Part shown: piece by piece, positions 1 through 11,243 of the stretch
How the letters are laid out: each line of letters begins with the position of its first letter
Position numbering within the stretch: the first letter of the stretch is position 1
Assembly (NCBI GenBank): GCA_947685225.1
Contig: CANTUV010000055.1
Coordinates: 8,629,501 to 8,693,500 of the forward strand
Source: Garcia nutans
Lineage: Eukaryota; Streptophyta; Magnoliopsida; Malpighiales; Euphorbiaceae
Length of the DNA stretch: 64,000 nt
Direction: 5' to 3'
Notes under the pieces: model-generated
Seen by the model: the letters and a program-made list of their open reading frames with translations, nothing else
The model's database searches: none
Told to the model about the DNA's origin: nothing
Program-made: the position numbers and the translations under genes

Positions 1-2064
1 GTAAATCCATGCTTGATTCATAAAAATGACTCTCCATTTCTTGTGCAATAAAATCAATAACCTAGTAATGAATGAAAGAAAATAAGATTATAGCATAATA
101 AATAGTTGAGTATTAGAAATATGATTCATGAAAGGAAAAGAGTACCTAACAAAATATTTCAACTCGAAAGTGATGATAATAAGAAATAGTAAGATCAACA
201 CACTTAGAACGTAGACGGCCTGGAATAATATTTTCCATATTAGGCATGGTCACACCATGATCTATACAAAAGTCATTAACAATAATTCATCCCATCCATT
301 CTCCCTAAAGTTCTGCAACTGTCTTTTAGTTGTTGCAATCAAATGTACAACATTGTCAATGTTTTGATCATTTCTTTGTAAGACTTAAGATAGATCATTT
401 GTTATTCCTAAAACTTCCTTCATTAGGAAAGTAAAGAAAATAAACTCATAACTTTCCATTTTATCAACCAAACTCACAACTGTCCCTTGATTTTTTTCTT
501 TCAGCACTGCCATCTGTTATATTTTCAAGAACTGCTTTTACTGCAGACCACATAGAGAAAAGACGGACAATTATTTTATAATATGAACCCCAACGCGTGG
601 CACCAGGTCGAGCTAAAGTTGTTTCTTGATTCAGACCTCTTCCAGTTTGAGTATCACCACTTTCCAAACGTTGGACTACTTCATCATGTTGTTTTTGACG
701 AAGAGCATCTCTCCTTTTATATGAAGCTCCAACCATATTCACAATTATTGAAGCATAATAAAAAAAATTACTCACATATCTATTACTCTCTGCTGCTGCA
801 ACAAGCACTAATTGAAGTTGATAAGCGAAACAATGAATATACCTTACTTGGAGATTTTAATTTAAAAGAGGGTCTTTAACCCATTTAATTCACTCCACAT
901 ATTAGAAGCCCCATCATAACCTTGACCTCTAACTCTACTGAGTGATAACCCATGTTTCGCAAAGAAATCATTAAGTGTAGTTTTCAAAGATAGAGCGGAT
1001 GTATCACTCACGTGTGCAAATCCAATAAATCGTTCAACCTCTTGTCCCAACTTATTAACATATCTCAATACCACAACCATTTGCTCCTTCACTGAACTAT
1101 CTCGAGCTTCATTAATTAATAAAGAGTAAAAATCATCTTCAATATCCTCAATAATGGCTCGTGTCGTTTTCAAAGCACAAGCACTCACTATTTGCTTTTG
1201 GATATATGGAGAAGTGAGTTGATTATTTTCAGGAGCATTTGAATTTACTACTTTCCCCACATCACATTGCGTTCACTGTACCAATCAAGAAGTCTAAGAA
1301 AATTACCCCTGTTCAGTGATGTTTCTGACTCATCATGTTCTCGAAAAGCCAATCCGTGTAATAGAAGAAAACAAATAACATCAACAATAGCAGTCAAACG
1401 AGTCTGGTAAAAAGCCTCCTACTCTTGGCTGAGATTAGATAATATATGAGACACACCTTGTCTTTGATTTTTAAAGCTAAAATATTGCACTTTTGCATTA
1501 TTGTGTGGACTATTTGGCCCGCCAACATGTTCATTAAATTTTTCTAATGCATTTTTCCAATTATTGACACTAATAGTTGTGAAGACATTGTCCCCATGCT
1601 TAGCTCATCTATTCAAGCTAAAAAGATAACACCAAAAAATAAAAGACTGCATCCTTTGACATGCTATATTCTAGCCACTCATATTTAGAGAACTAAGCAT
1701 ATCTAAAACTTCTTTTAATTTTTTTAAATTCTCTTTGTGGAAAATTGTGTCCATAAGGTTAATAAGGTCCTCTGGCTAAATATTGTCTCCTAACATCATC
1801 CCTAATCCTAACATCATAATCATCAATTGGTTTACGCAATGCCGGATCACCAATAATATCCTCAAAAGTAAACTCCTGACTCAATTTTCTACCACTAGAT
1901 TCCCTTCCACCACTTGCTTGACTACTTAATATCTGATTTGGGGTAGGAATATTTGATGATTCACCGCGTACTCTATTAGTCTTGATAAAAAATTTATCCA
2001 TATCTATTTCAAGAATTTCAAAATTATTACCCTGAATTATTAATAAACATTCCAATTTATTCAC
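1..2064 (-). pseudogene. ZMYM1-like hAT transposase (TTF zinc finger / DUF4371 type), broken
   Basis: This is the remnant of a transposase of the zinc finger MYM-type protein 1-like hAT group, which cuts and pastes hAT elements. Reading leftward: the N-terminal piece (2064-1759) has YDVRIRDDVRRQYLARGPY; 1758-1261 is the interrupted TTF-finger to DUF4371 region, containing DVICFLLLHGLAFREHDES; 1260-862 has DUF4371 signatures including RGQGYDGASNM; 808-464 has GRGLNQETTLARPGATRWGS, the segment that leads into the catalytic C-terminal half. The C-terminal hAT dimerisation region is outside the window. Frames change between the pieces and stops interrupt them, so no active protein is expected. 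No ATG can be fixed: the 2064 start codon lies in the first repeat unit of the minisatellite. Confidence 0.85.
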
Positions 2065-3110
2065 CCAATAAAATCAAACTACTAAATTAAAATCAACAAA
2101 TTAAACAATACAATTTAAAAAAAACTAAAAAAAATAATTTCAAAAATATACAAATCACATACCTAAACCCCACATTTTAATAAACATTCAAATTTATTCA
2201 CCCAATAAAATCAAACTAATAAATTAAAATCAACACATTAAATAATACAACTTAAAAAAAACTAAAAAAAAACTATTTTTAAAAATATACAAATCACATA
2301 CCTAAACCCCAATTTTTAATAAATATTCATATTTATTCACTCAATAAAATCAAACTACTAAATTAAAATCAACAAATTAAAAATACAACTTAAATAAAAC
2401 TAATTTCAAAAATATACAAATCACATACCTAAATTCCAATTTTAAAAATCAATATAACTTTAAAAAAATCAAACTAATTAAATAAAATCACCCAATAAAA
2501 TTAAATAATATACAAATCACCTAATAAAATCAAACTAATAAATTAAAATCAACATATTAAATAATACAACTTCAAAAAAATTAAATAAAAACTAATTTTA
2601 AAAAAATACTAATCCAATCCCTTAACTAATAATTTTTTAATAAACATTCAAATTTATTCGCCTGATAAAATCAAACTAATAAATTAAAATCAACACATTA
2701 AATAATACAACTTAAAAAAATTAAATAAAAACTAATTTAAAAAAACTACTAATCCAATCCCTAAACTAATAAATTTTTAATAAACATTCAAATTTATTCA
2801 CCTAATAAAATCAAACTAATAAATTAAAATCAACATATTAAACAATACAACTTTAAAAAAATTAAATAAAAATTAAATTTAAAAAAATACTAATCAAATC
2901 CCGAAACTAATAAATTTTTAATAAACATTCAAATTTATTCACCTAATAAAATCAAACTAATAATTTAAAATCAACACATTAAACAATACAACTTTACAAA
3001 AATTAAATAAAAACTAATTTTAAAAAAATACTAATCAAATCTCTAAACTAATAAATTTTTAATAAACATTCAAATAAAATAAAATTAATAAATTAAACGA
3101 CACAACATAA
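2041..3110. repeat. Minisatellite, about 140-bp unit, about 7 copies
   Basis: A unit beginning taataaacattcaaattta and continuing through aataaaatcaaactaataaa and caacacattaaataatacaac recurs at about 2041, 2180, 2317, 2640, 2779, 2921 and 3062, with spacing of 138-141 bp. One unit around 2450-2560 is scrambled. The array lies in the presumed first intron of the hAT element, and its first unit reaches the transposase 5' end. It is over 80% A+T and has no coding potential. Confidence 0.85.
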
Positions 3111-3230
3111 CAACAACAAATTAAGAATTAATTTGGTACTTTTTCTAAAAAAAATCTAAACCTAAATATTAATTACCAAAAATACCTAAAATATGCAATA
3201 ATTTTTAAAAAAATAAAAAAAATTAAGATA

Positions 3231-3600
3231 ACCTACCTCTTGCCGTCGACGGACTTCGGCGAAGGTTGCGACCGGCGGGTTGCTCGGTGGACGGTGGTCT
3301 GCGACGCTGCTTCTGCTCCTCTCTGGCTCTCTCGGTCTCTCCTTCCTCTCCTTTCTTCCCTTTTTTCTTTCTGTACTTCTGCTCGACCCTGTAATCCCGA
3401 GCTTTTATTTTATTTTTTTCAAATTCCTTGGCTGAAACGATGACGTTTCACCCAAGAAAATTATATTTTTTTTAAACCCTGGCTGAAATGGTGTCGTTTT
3501 AGCTAGGGTTAAAAAAAATATAATTGCCTTGGCTGAAACGTCGTTGTTTAAGCCAAGGCAATTGAAAAAAATAAAAGCTCGTCTTCTTCATCGTGCAGCA
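3231..3600 (-). other. GC-rich leader exon of the hAT element with splice donor
   Basis: On the minus strand the GC-rich stretch ends AGAG|GTAGGT at 3240-3231, a good plant 5' splice site, after which the sequence becomes very AT-rich (intron-like). Short open frames on the plus strand here have no protein-like composition and are taken as chance. The reading is an untranslated first exon spliced over the minisatellite to the transposase exon. The donor is seen; the intron itself is inferred. Confidence 0.45.
3426..3559. repeat. Three imperfect inverted repeats in the hAT leader
   Basis: Copies at 3426-3456, 3477-3508 and 3527-3558 each start c(c/t)tGGCTGAAAyG and end in the complementary sequence. 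The third is the best hairpin, with CCTTGGCT and AGCCAAGG arms. They may be the subterminal motifs that hAT transposases bind, or leader hairpins. Confidence 0.6.
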
Positions 3601-3733
3601 GAAAATCAGAGAAGAAAACGGAGAGGGGGGGGGGGGGGACTGCGCCCCCATCTTTGCAAGTTCGGCGAGTAGAAGCACCCCTATGGGAGCTTTTGGACAT
3701 CAACGAGGGGGAGTCCATTGCCCCCCCAGGACC

Positions 3734-3750
3734 CCTTGCCTCCGCCCCTG
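3734..3750 (-). repeat. Terminal inverted repeat of the hAT element
   Basis: CCTTGCCTCCGCCCCTG on the plus strand, which reads CAGGGGCGGAGGCAAGG outward-in on the minus strand. This matches the CAGGGGCGGA start common in plant hAT TIRs. The partner TIR is outside the window. Confidence 0.6.
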
Positions 3751-4330
3751 CCCATCCCCGACATGGGAATCCTAACGGAGAATTTACTTTTTTTTTAATT
3801 TAAAATTTAAAAAATATAAAAAATAATAATTCATTATAATTGTCCACTTAATATAATAATATGATAAATATATGCAATAAAATTTTAAAAATACTATAAG
3901 AATAAGATAAAATACATTAAAATAAATTTATTTTGCATGTTTAAATAATTAAAATACAATATACATAGTATAATATATATAAAAACTAAAAACTAAAAAA
4001 TAAAAAATAATCTATATATATAATAATATATAATATGTATAGGATAATAGTATGTATATTATATATATTATATATATTTTTTCAAGTCCCTACATACTAT
4101 ATATATAATAATATATAATATGTATAGTATGTATAATAGTATGTATATTATATATATTATATATATTTTTTCAAGTCCCTACAGAGACGGAGACGAGGAT
4201 CCCTGAGGAGTAGGGAGTATACTCCCCATCCCCACCTTGCCTTGTCCAATGGGGAGAAATTTCTCTTCATCCCAGTCTCCGTGGGAAAAAAATTAGAAAA
4301 TCTCTGTCCCGTTCGGGGCAAATCCCTAAT
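3751..4330. other. Non-coding; GC-rich remnants around an AT-rich core
   Basis: Short CCCC/GGGG-rich blocks at 3751-3780 and 4180-4320 (cggagacgaggatccctga, actccccatccccacc, gttcggggcaaatccct) flank AT-rich DNA. They look like parts of one older repeat into which the hAT element inserted. No gene is seen. Confidence 0.35.
4012..4183. repeat. Direct duplication, about 87-89 bp, two copies
   Basis: Copies at 4012-4094 and 4097-4183 both begin ctatatatataataatatat and end ttcaagtccctaca, with small indels between. This is a recent tandem duplication in AT-rich DNA. Confidence 0.8.
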
Positions 4331-5039
4331 TTAGAAAGAGAAAGTTCAACTATTTTATGAACTCAACACATTCATATAAATAATAATTGGCAAACCATAT
4401 TATAATTATAGATGGAAAAATAACAATGTACGTAGAGTTTTAAAATTTATGATACATAGCAATATGAAAATAATTATATAATAAGATATAATAAAATAAG
4501 TTTCATTGTTAGAGGATGAAAGACAAGAATGACTCAATAAAACTTTGTTTATTCTTTAAAATACAATATGCAACTTGGAAAAATAAACACATGGGTGAGT
4601 GTCTTAACTCAATATGTGGTACAATGCAATATATAATCCTCTTTTAGAAGAGGTTTACTGATTGATTGGACTATTACCCTAAAATTAATACACGTGAGAT
4701 TACATATGAAAATGACGTAAATCAAAACTACTAAACGGTTAGAATTGCTACTAAGTATAATATTGTATGGCATAATATTGTAAGTGATGTTTATCATATT
4801 TGGAGAGATGATAATAAATAATATAATAAAAAATTTATTTTAATGGTATTTTATAAGATTTTAATAAGTTATGGAAATGAAAAAGAATAAAAGGATGCAT
4901 TTAGTATTTAGAAAATTTGTTGAAGATATTTTTGAAAGATAAAATTTTAAAACCACGAGAAACCATCAAATTTGTGGTTTGAAAAATTCACTAAAAATTT
5001 TATGATAAATATTTTTATTGAAGTTTTTTTTAAAAAGAG
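4331..5039. other. AT-rich intergenic DNA, nothing recognised
   Basis: No protein-like frame, RNA gene or element end is visible. Short open frames here have random composition. Confidence 0.5.
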
Positions 5040-5059
5040 TATATTTTTATTTATAAAAA

Positions 5060-8000
5060 ATATAAGGTGAACCCATACAGTCTGACAACAAAATGCCCTT
5101 TAGGCGTTTAGGCAAAGAAGCAAAAGAACGAAAAATGCATGAAATCAAATTGTATCTACTATAGTAAGCAAAGAGATTTGCAACTTGGTTCCCTTCTCTG
5201 AAGATGTGCTAAATAGACATAGTGAAGGATCGAAGAAGATGTTTAGTACACTCAACTGAAAGATTTGAAACATTGGCAGCAACTGGGGCGATGCAAGGAA
5301 TCGGGTTCATTAGAAAATCAGTCACCATTTTGGAGTCACATTCTACTTGGAGTGGAGTATCATAATGTTGGAAATACCAGTCCACGCTATAAATGATAGC
5401 CTTAAGTTCAGCTAGAAAAGAGTTGTTAGCTGAAAGAAGGAAGCAAATACATGCCATAAATGTACCATTGCAGTCTCGGAGAATCGCGCCACTTGCGGCA
5501 GTTGTGGAGGTAAAGGATGCATTGACATTCAGTTTTAACACCTCTTGAGGAGGCTTCAACCAATACACCAAAGAAGGTTTCAATATGCTCTTCCCGAAGT
5601 TGACCGACAGAAGATCAGAAAAGGATGGAAAAGGCTTTGCAAAATTTTCAGCAGAATTAGAGATACCCAGTTATAGAGTGAACTGAAAATCTTCCGGTAG
5701 AGCTCTGGGAAGAAAACTTGTTCATTTCCCCAAACCAAGCAGCAGTAAGCATTCCAAACCGAATGAATGATCAGAAGAGAAGTGAACTTGGCAAGACGGC
5801 CAACAGCAGACTTTTGAAAAAACTGTAACCACCAGCACATCAGTTCCTCCCTTAAGGTGTTTTTTGCCAAAATATCAGATATGAAATAAGCTTTATAATG
5901 CTGCCATATTTTCATAACCAGAGAGTAAAAATAAAATATGTGATTCACCGTGCCTTCCGCGGACAAACAAAAAGGGCAAACTAAAGTAAGCTCAATACCC
6001 ATTTTTTAAAGTTTGGAGGGAAGAGGGATTGCACCACGTAAGAGTCTCCAAGCAAAAATAGAAAATTTGAGAGGAACCACAGTATCCCAAATCATACCAT
6101 TGGACAGTGTAGAGGACTTGTGACTCCTACAAGCATTATAAGCTGAGGCAAGAGGGAATTGACCCAAAGTAGTATCATTCCAAGAAATCGAATCCTCTTC
6201 AATAGTGGTAAGATCAATGGCCAAAGTGTGGATTTTGCAAATTCTCTTCCACGTGCATGAATCGATTTGCTGAAAAGTCATAAGACACTATCTGAGATAT
6301 TTCTGATGCATATATTTAGACCAAAGAGAAGTCTCAAAAAAATAATTCCACCAGATTTTAATAGAATAAGCTTGCTGTAGGAAATTTAAGGATCTAATAC
6401 CAAGACCTCCTTCCTCCGTCAGAAAACATATAGCATCATATTTAATCCAGTGATAACAACACTTAGAATTGTCAGAACCCCAGAAAAAAGAAGCAAACTT
6501 TCTTTCCAAATCATTAATAATTTTCTGCAGCAGAAACATTGCCCCCATAATATGAATAGGGATTGAGTTCAAGACATGCTTAATTAAAATAAGCCTACCT
6601 CCTGGGGAGAGCAACTTTTTAGTCCAACCTTGGAGCTTGCTATCAACTTTTTTGAGGAGATGACTGCAGTAATTGGCTCAATTAATACCCTGATAAATTG
6701 GAGCTCCGAGATACATGAAGGGAAGAGACTTGTGCTTGATAACCAAAATGCTCTCCATGTTGTTGATAAAAGCTGAACTAACTTTCTTGGAGCAGTAAAA
6801 AGAGCTCTTATCGAAGTTGATTAGCTGACCCGAAATCCCTTGATAAGAAAGGAGAAATTCCTTGAAATTTTGCACACTTCTAACAGTCTCAGTGATAAAA
6901 ACTAACAGGTCATCCGCAAATGCCAAATGAGAAATAATGTCACAACCTCTAGAAATTTTATAAGGAGCAATTTTACCTCCATTAATTTAGGCCGAAATTT
7001 CCCTTGAAAAGATTTATGAGGCAATGATGAACAGATAAGGAGAAAAAAGGGTCATCTTGCTTCACTCCTCTACCTGGACTGAAAAAACCATAATTGACTC
7101 CATTAATGATGATAGAAAAATCAATGGTGAAAAGATTAGCCATAATTAAAGAGACAATACAATTAGAGAAGCTAATTTTAAGAAGAACAGTCTCTAGATA
7201 ATCCTAAGATACCCTATCAAAAGCCTTAGCCATATCCAGCTTTATAGCCATATTGTGTCCCCTAGTTTTCTGATCCATGTCATGGATTAGCTCATTTGCA
7301 AGCAAAATTTGATCATGTATAGAACGCCCTTTCATGAACCCCACTTACTCTTTAGAGATGATAATATCTAGCATAGGAGCCATCCTATTAGCTAAGAGGC
7401 GGGTACAAACTTTACTAATAAAAGAAGCTAAACAAATTGGACGAAACTGATTGAAGGAGGAGGGATTATCCACTTTCGGAAGAAGAACAATTTGGGCGCT
7501 ACTGAAGGCTCTAGGAATCAAAACACCCAAAAAGAACTCCTTAACAGCACTACAAACATGCTAAGAAACAATATCCCAGCAGGCTTTGAAGAAAGTTCCA
7601 TCAAAACCATCCGGTCCCGGAGTGCTGCAAAGATTAAGTTGCCAAATTGCCTCTTTAATTTCTGAATTAGTAGGAATTGCTTCCAGCCGCTCATTATAAG
7701 ATGGAAGAACAACAAGGAAAATTAAATCAAGCATAGCTCCCACTTCATGAGATGTGTCTCTGCTACAAAGAGCCGAGAAATGTTTAACTGCTTCTTCTCC
7801 AATTTTCGATTGATCCGTCAGCCAAATCCCCTTAGAATTTTTAATTGTTGAAATTCTGTGAAGTTTTCTTGACATTTTAACATAATTGTGGAAACACTTC
7901 GTGTTGGAGTCGCCATCATGCAGCCATTTCACATGAGCTTTTTTCTTCCAGAAAATTTCTTCCAGCTTTAACTTTTGAGTGAGAACTGCTTGCTTAAGCT

Positions 8001-8470
8001 GCCATTGAGACCTTAGGGAAGGTGAGGGGTTTTGCAAGATGCTGAATTTCAGCATCCTCCGCCTCTTTTTTCAGCCAAGGAGATATCATTAAAAATATGA
8101 CCGATTCCAGGTGTGAATTTCCTGCTTGAGAGATTTCAGCTTATTGAACAAACCATTCATACCGCTACCATGAAAAGAGGAAAGCCAATGCTCCCTGACC
8201 ATTGGAATAAAGGAAGGACTGGATAACCACATGTGCTGGAAGTTAAAGGGCTTAGGAACCTTGAGATTCGACTGATTACAAGTTAACAGAATTGGAGCAT
8301 GGTCAGAGGAAGTTTTATCCAAGTGATGAGCATAAACATCATTGAAAGCATCAAAGAAAGGAACATTAGCCATAAATCTGTCAAGACGTTCCCACACTCT
8401 ACCATTCGAACGAACTCCAGTCCATGTATAATCACAACCGTGATAAGGAACATCCACCAAGCTACAATCA
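5060..8470 (-). pseudogene. LINE ORF2, 3' part: endonuclease C-terminus, RT, zf-RVT, RNase H
   Basis: Reading leftward: 8470-8056 is the endonuclease C-terminal half with CDYTWTGVRSNGRVWERLDR and the SSDHAPI catalytic loop. 8055-7561 is the linker to RT with WLHDGDSNTKCFH and STPGPDGFDG. 7530-6680 is RT with NQFRPICLASFISKV, GFMKGRSIHDQI, IKLDMAKAFDRVS and an intact FADD catalytic box near 6917. 6614-6288 is the thumb region (LSPGGRLILIKHVLNSIPI). 6281-5580 is the zf-RVT region. 5583-5060 is an RNase H-like domain (LKLNVNASF, LAELKAI) continuing past a stop at 5209 to a DCMGSPYIF-like end. At least six frameshifts or stops break it. The product would nick target DNA and copy the LINE RNA into it; here it cannot be made whole. 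Confidence 0.85.
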
Positions 8471-9239
8471 TGTAACACCCTGATACTCCACATAAGTACT
8501 ATACATATACCTGGTATACATATAGTAAGTATGTAAAGTATAAGGATGTCACTTTTCGTTACTATTTAAAAACCTTTAACAGTGTTCAAACCATCATACA
8601 TTCATATAAAGAACATTTACCAAAAATCATTATACTTTTAATAATCTTACATTATACATCTGAATATACTTTATCAGAAATACATCATAATTAAAAGTTG
8701 TACATGTATGCATCACCCTCTAGTTGGTCTCGACAAACTCTTACTCTTCTCGTGGCATAACGAAGACTTCCTATCCTCCACCTTGTCACCTGCGCGATTA
8801 CACATCCGCGCTAAGCCCGAGAGCTTAGTAATACAAATATAATTAAAAACATATAATAATATAACAATTTCATGCACCATTAGTTTCTTATCATGTTTTT
8901 CCTTCTTAGTTGCATCTTTCAGATATCTCAACTAATTTCATATACTATTCACATATATACATATCATTATCATCAATCACAATCAACATTTCAATGCCCA
9001 CCGTACACAATATACTTCATAATATAACTTCATTCACAATTCACATTTCATAATCCATCAATAATACTCACAAAATCAATCATTGATCTCATTACTCATT
9101 TATTTCAACATTTGTATATCACATTGACAACAAATATCACATTGACAACAAAGACAGACTCGGGCCCAAAAGACACTAATATGCTATTCGACTTTCAGAG
9201 TTAATGCTTTAGTTTAATTATCACATTCATCCTTATCCC

Positions 9240-9470
9240 AACTAGGCTTCAAGGATTAGGTTCAACCAAGCTTCAAGGGGAACAAAGCATGCTAAGTCTC
9301 AACCCAACTTGGCTTCAAGAACCAACCCAACCTAGCTTCAAGGGTTGTAACATCTCAATTAGGCTTCAAGGACTAGACCCAACCAAGCTTCAAGGGGAGT
9401 ATCACATGTAAAACTTCAACCCAACTTGGCTTCAAGGATCAAGCCCAACCTAACTTCAAGAGACTGTTAC
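9240..9470. repeat. Imperfect repeats of a ~30-bp cttcaagg motif inside the LTR
   Basis: The motif (c)caacynagcttcaaggg or caacttggcttcaaggayya occurs seven or more times at roughly 30-60 bp spacing. The same array type is at 28875-28975 in the related solo LTR. Confidence 0.7.
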
Positions 9471-9601
9471 TATACTATAGGCATGCCACCAACAACAAAC
9501 TCTGAAAATGGAATAACACATTAGCTACACAATTCATTTATTATCTCATTATCAATTTCCATCTCAATTGAATCATCATAGCCAATCACAATGGCTTTAT
9601 A

Positions 9602-9715
9602 TCACATTTAAATCATCATTGCACATTTGAATCATCATATCACATTTGAATCATCATCTCACATTTGAATCATCATCTCACATTTGAATCATCATATCAC
9701 ATTTGAATCCTCATT
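9602..9715. repeat. Short tandem repeat, ~20-bp unit, six copies
   Basis: Units of the form atcacatttgaatcatcat follow head to tail with one or two changes each, within the Tekay-like LTR. Confidence 0.85.
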
Positions 9716-10114
9716 GCCAATCACAATGGCTTCACATCATACACATATCATCATTGATATATATATATATACAACATCAATTACATTAACTACACAAGCA
9801 TATCATTATTCAATCATTTCTCAAGACACATTAACATCATTCATTATTAAAACGTTTATCATAACAAATTACATTGTACGTACCTTTTTGAATGATCATC
9901 GCCTCTTTCGCACTATATAAGTCATAACACTAGTCACGTTATGCAAACAATATAATACATTACCATTCACAATACATAACATAACATTATTCAATTTCAA
10001 CAATGATGTTAAACCAATGATCTCTATTTTGATCCTTGACAACTCAAATGAATGATATATTTAACATGTATTTGAGAATCTTGACAAGATTAAGTTGCTT
10101 CAAATAAAGCAAAA

Positions 10115-10345
10115 CAGAATACTTCTAACGGTCGCACCAGGCCAAGTCGCGACCGCTCTACACAATCAAAAGATAACACCTTATCACAGTAGGTTTCGCG
10201 GTCAGAAGCCCGACCTAAGTCGCGACCGCACTTCACATTCAAAAGAATGAACCTTAACACAGTAGGTTTCGCGGTCAAAAGCTCGACCAAAGTCGCGACC
10301 GCATATAAATAATAGCGACCGCTCCTGAATAATAGCGACCGTCCC
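10115..10345. repeat. Palindromic cassette in the LTR (GTCGCGACCGC type)
   Basis: Repeated blocks contain gcggtc...gtcgcgaccgc, with gtcgcgac itself a perfect palindrome, at about 10145, 10205, 10230, 10265 and 10295. The blocks are spaced by about 75 bp (acagtaggtttcgcggtc recurs). They are much richer in G+C than the rest of the LTR. The related solo LTR has an unrelated cassette at the same relative place (29530-29830). Confidence 0.75.
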
Positions 10346-11204
10346 AAACAACGTGTCTCTCATTCATAAACCCTAAATGTAGCCAATTTCTTTTGGTTAA
10401 CTTAAAACACATTACACACAACATAACCTCATTCAAATGGACCTAAACAACATCATTTACACTTATTTTGCACACTTAACACAATATTCACATTAACCAA
10501 ACATTAAATCATTCACCAATTCCAAACCTTAAAACCAACTTTACTCTTAAACTTTCACTATCAAAATCCACCTATCTTACCATATTCACAACCAAACCAA
10601 CATCAATTCCATCTTTTAAAAGTTAAATCAAATCTAACACTTGCAAATACATATCAACACACCAAATCATCACCTTAACAAATCACAAATCATCTTAGTC
10701 ATAAATTCAGAATTTACCAAGGAAATCAAGAGATTTCTTACCTTAGATGAAGAAATTCCACAAATCTCTAACCAAACTCTTTGATTCCTTCTTCAATTTG
10801 CTCCTAGCATCAAGAACACTCCTCTTGCTCTTTCTCTTCTTGGATGGCCGGCCAACAATGGAGAAGAAAAAGAAAATTGCACAAGTCAAACACCTTTTCT
10901 TCTTTTAATCTCCACCATGCATTTCATTTCAAGCAATTACTCATATACCCCTCATCACTTAACTTAGCTTTTGTCTCTTATAAACCCAATTAAGTAATTT
11001 CACATGCCCAATAAAAATCTTCTCTTGCATTGACTCTTCCTTTGACCAATGTATATGTTATATATATCATCATATACACAACATATACCATTCTCTCTAA
11101 ACCCTAAATTCTTCTCAAAACACATAAACATAAACATTCTTTTACCAATTAAAAACAACAACAACAACATTCAAAACTTCTAGGTCATATATGGGGATAT
11201 TACA

Positions 11205-11243
11205 ATTCTCTCCCCCTTAAATAATTTCGTCCTCGAAATTATC
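11205..11243 (-). other. Polypurine tract and last codons of Tekay-like pol
   Basis: On the minus strand aatttcgaggacgaaatt leads into a stop and the tract TTAAGGGGGAGAGAAT directly next to the 3' LTR. The tract would prime plus-strand DNA synthesis. The NFEDE reading is the usual end of Tekay/Del polyproteins (from memory of the family). Confidence 0.65.

Larger units (their letters stand above)
1..3750 (-). mobile_element. hAT-superfamily DNA transposon, 5' part (runs off the left edge)
   Basis: The transposase remnant at 1-2064 reads leftward. Its non-coding leader and a GC-rich end lie to the right. The right end (3734-3750) read on the minus strand is CAGGGGCGGAGGCAAGG, the type of terminal inverted repeat carried by plant hAT elements. 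hAT elements duplicate 8 bp of target; the candidate is cccatccc (3751-3758), but the other end lies outside the window and cannot be compared. The order is TIR, GC-rich leader, a donor-like splice site at 3236, an AT-rich minisatellite region, then the coding region. Many frame breaks make it non-autonomous now. The superfamily call is firm from the protein; the exact end is an inference. Confidence 0.72.
8471..11204 (-). repeat. 3' LTR (2734 bp) of the Tekay-like element
   Basis: Bounded by TGTAA...TTACA on the plus strand. It shares ordered blocks with the solo LTR at 28117-30661: a gtcacctg...cgcgctaagc block (8787-8815), gggcccaaa (9170), cttcaagg repeats (9240-9460), gcatgccaccaa (9481) and a gatggccg...gagaagaaa block (10842-10868). 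The two are therefore relatives with different inner cassettes. Any short open frames inside are LTR shadows. Confidence 0.75.
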
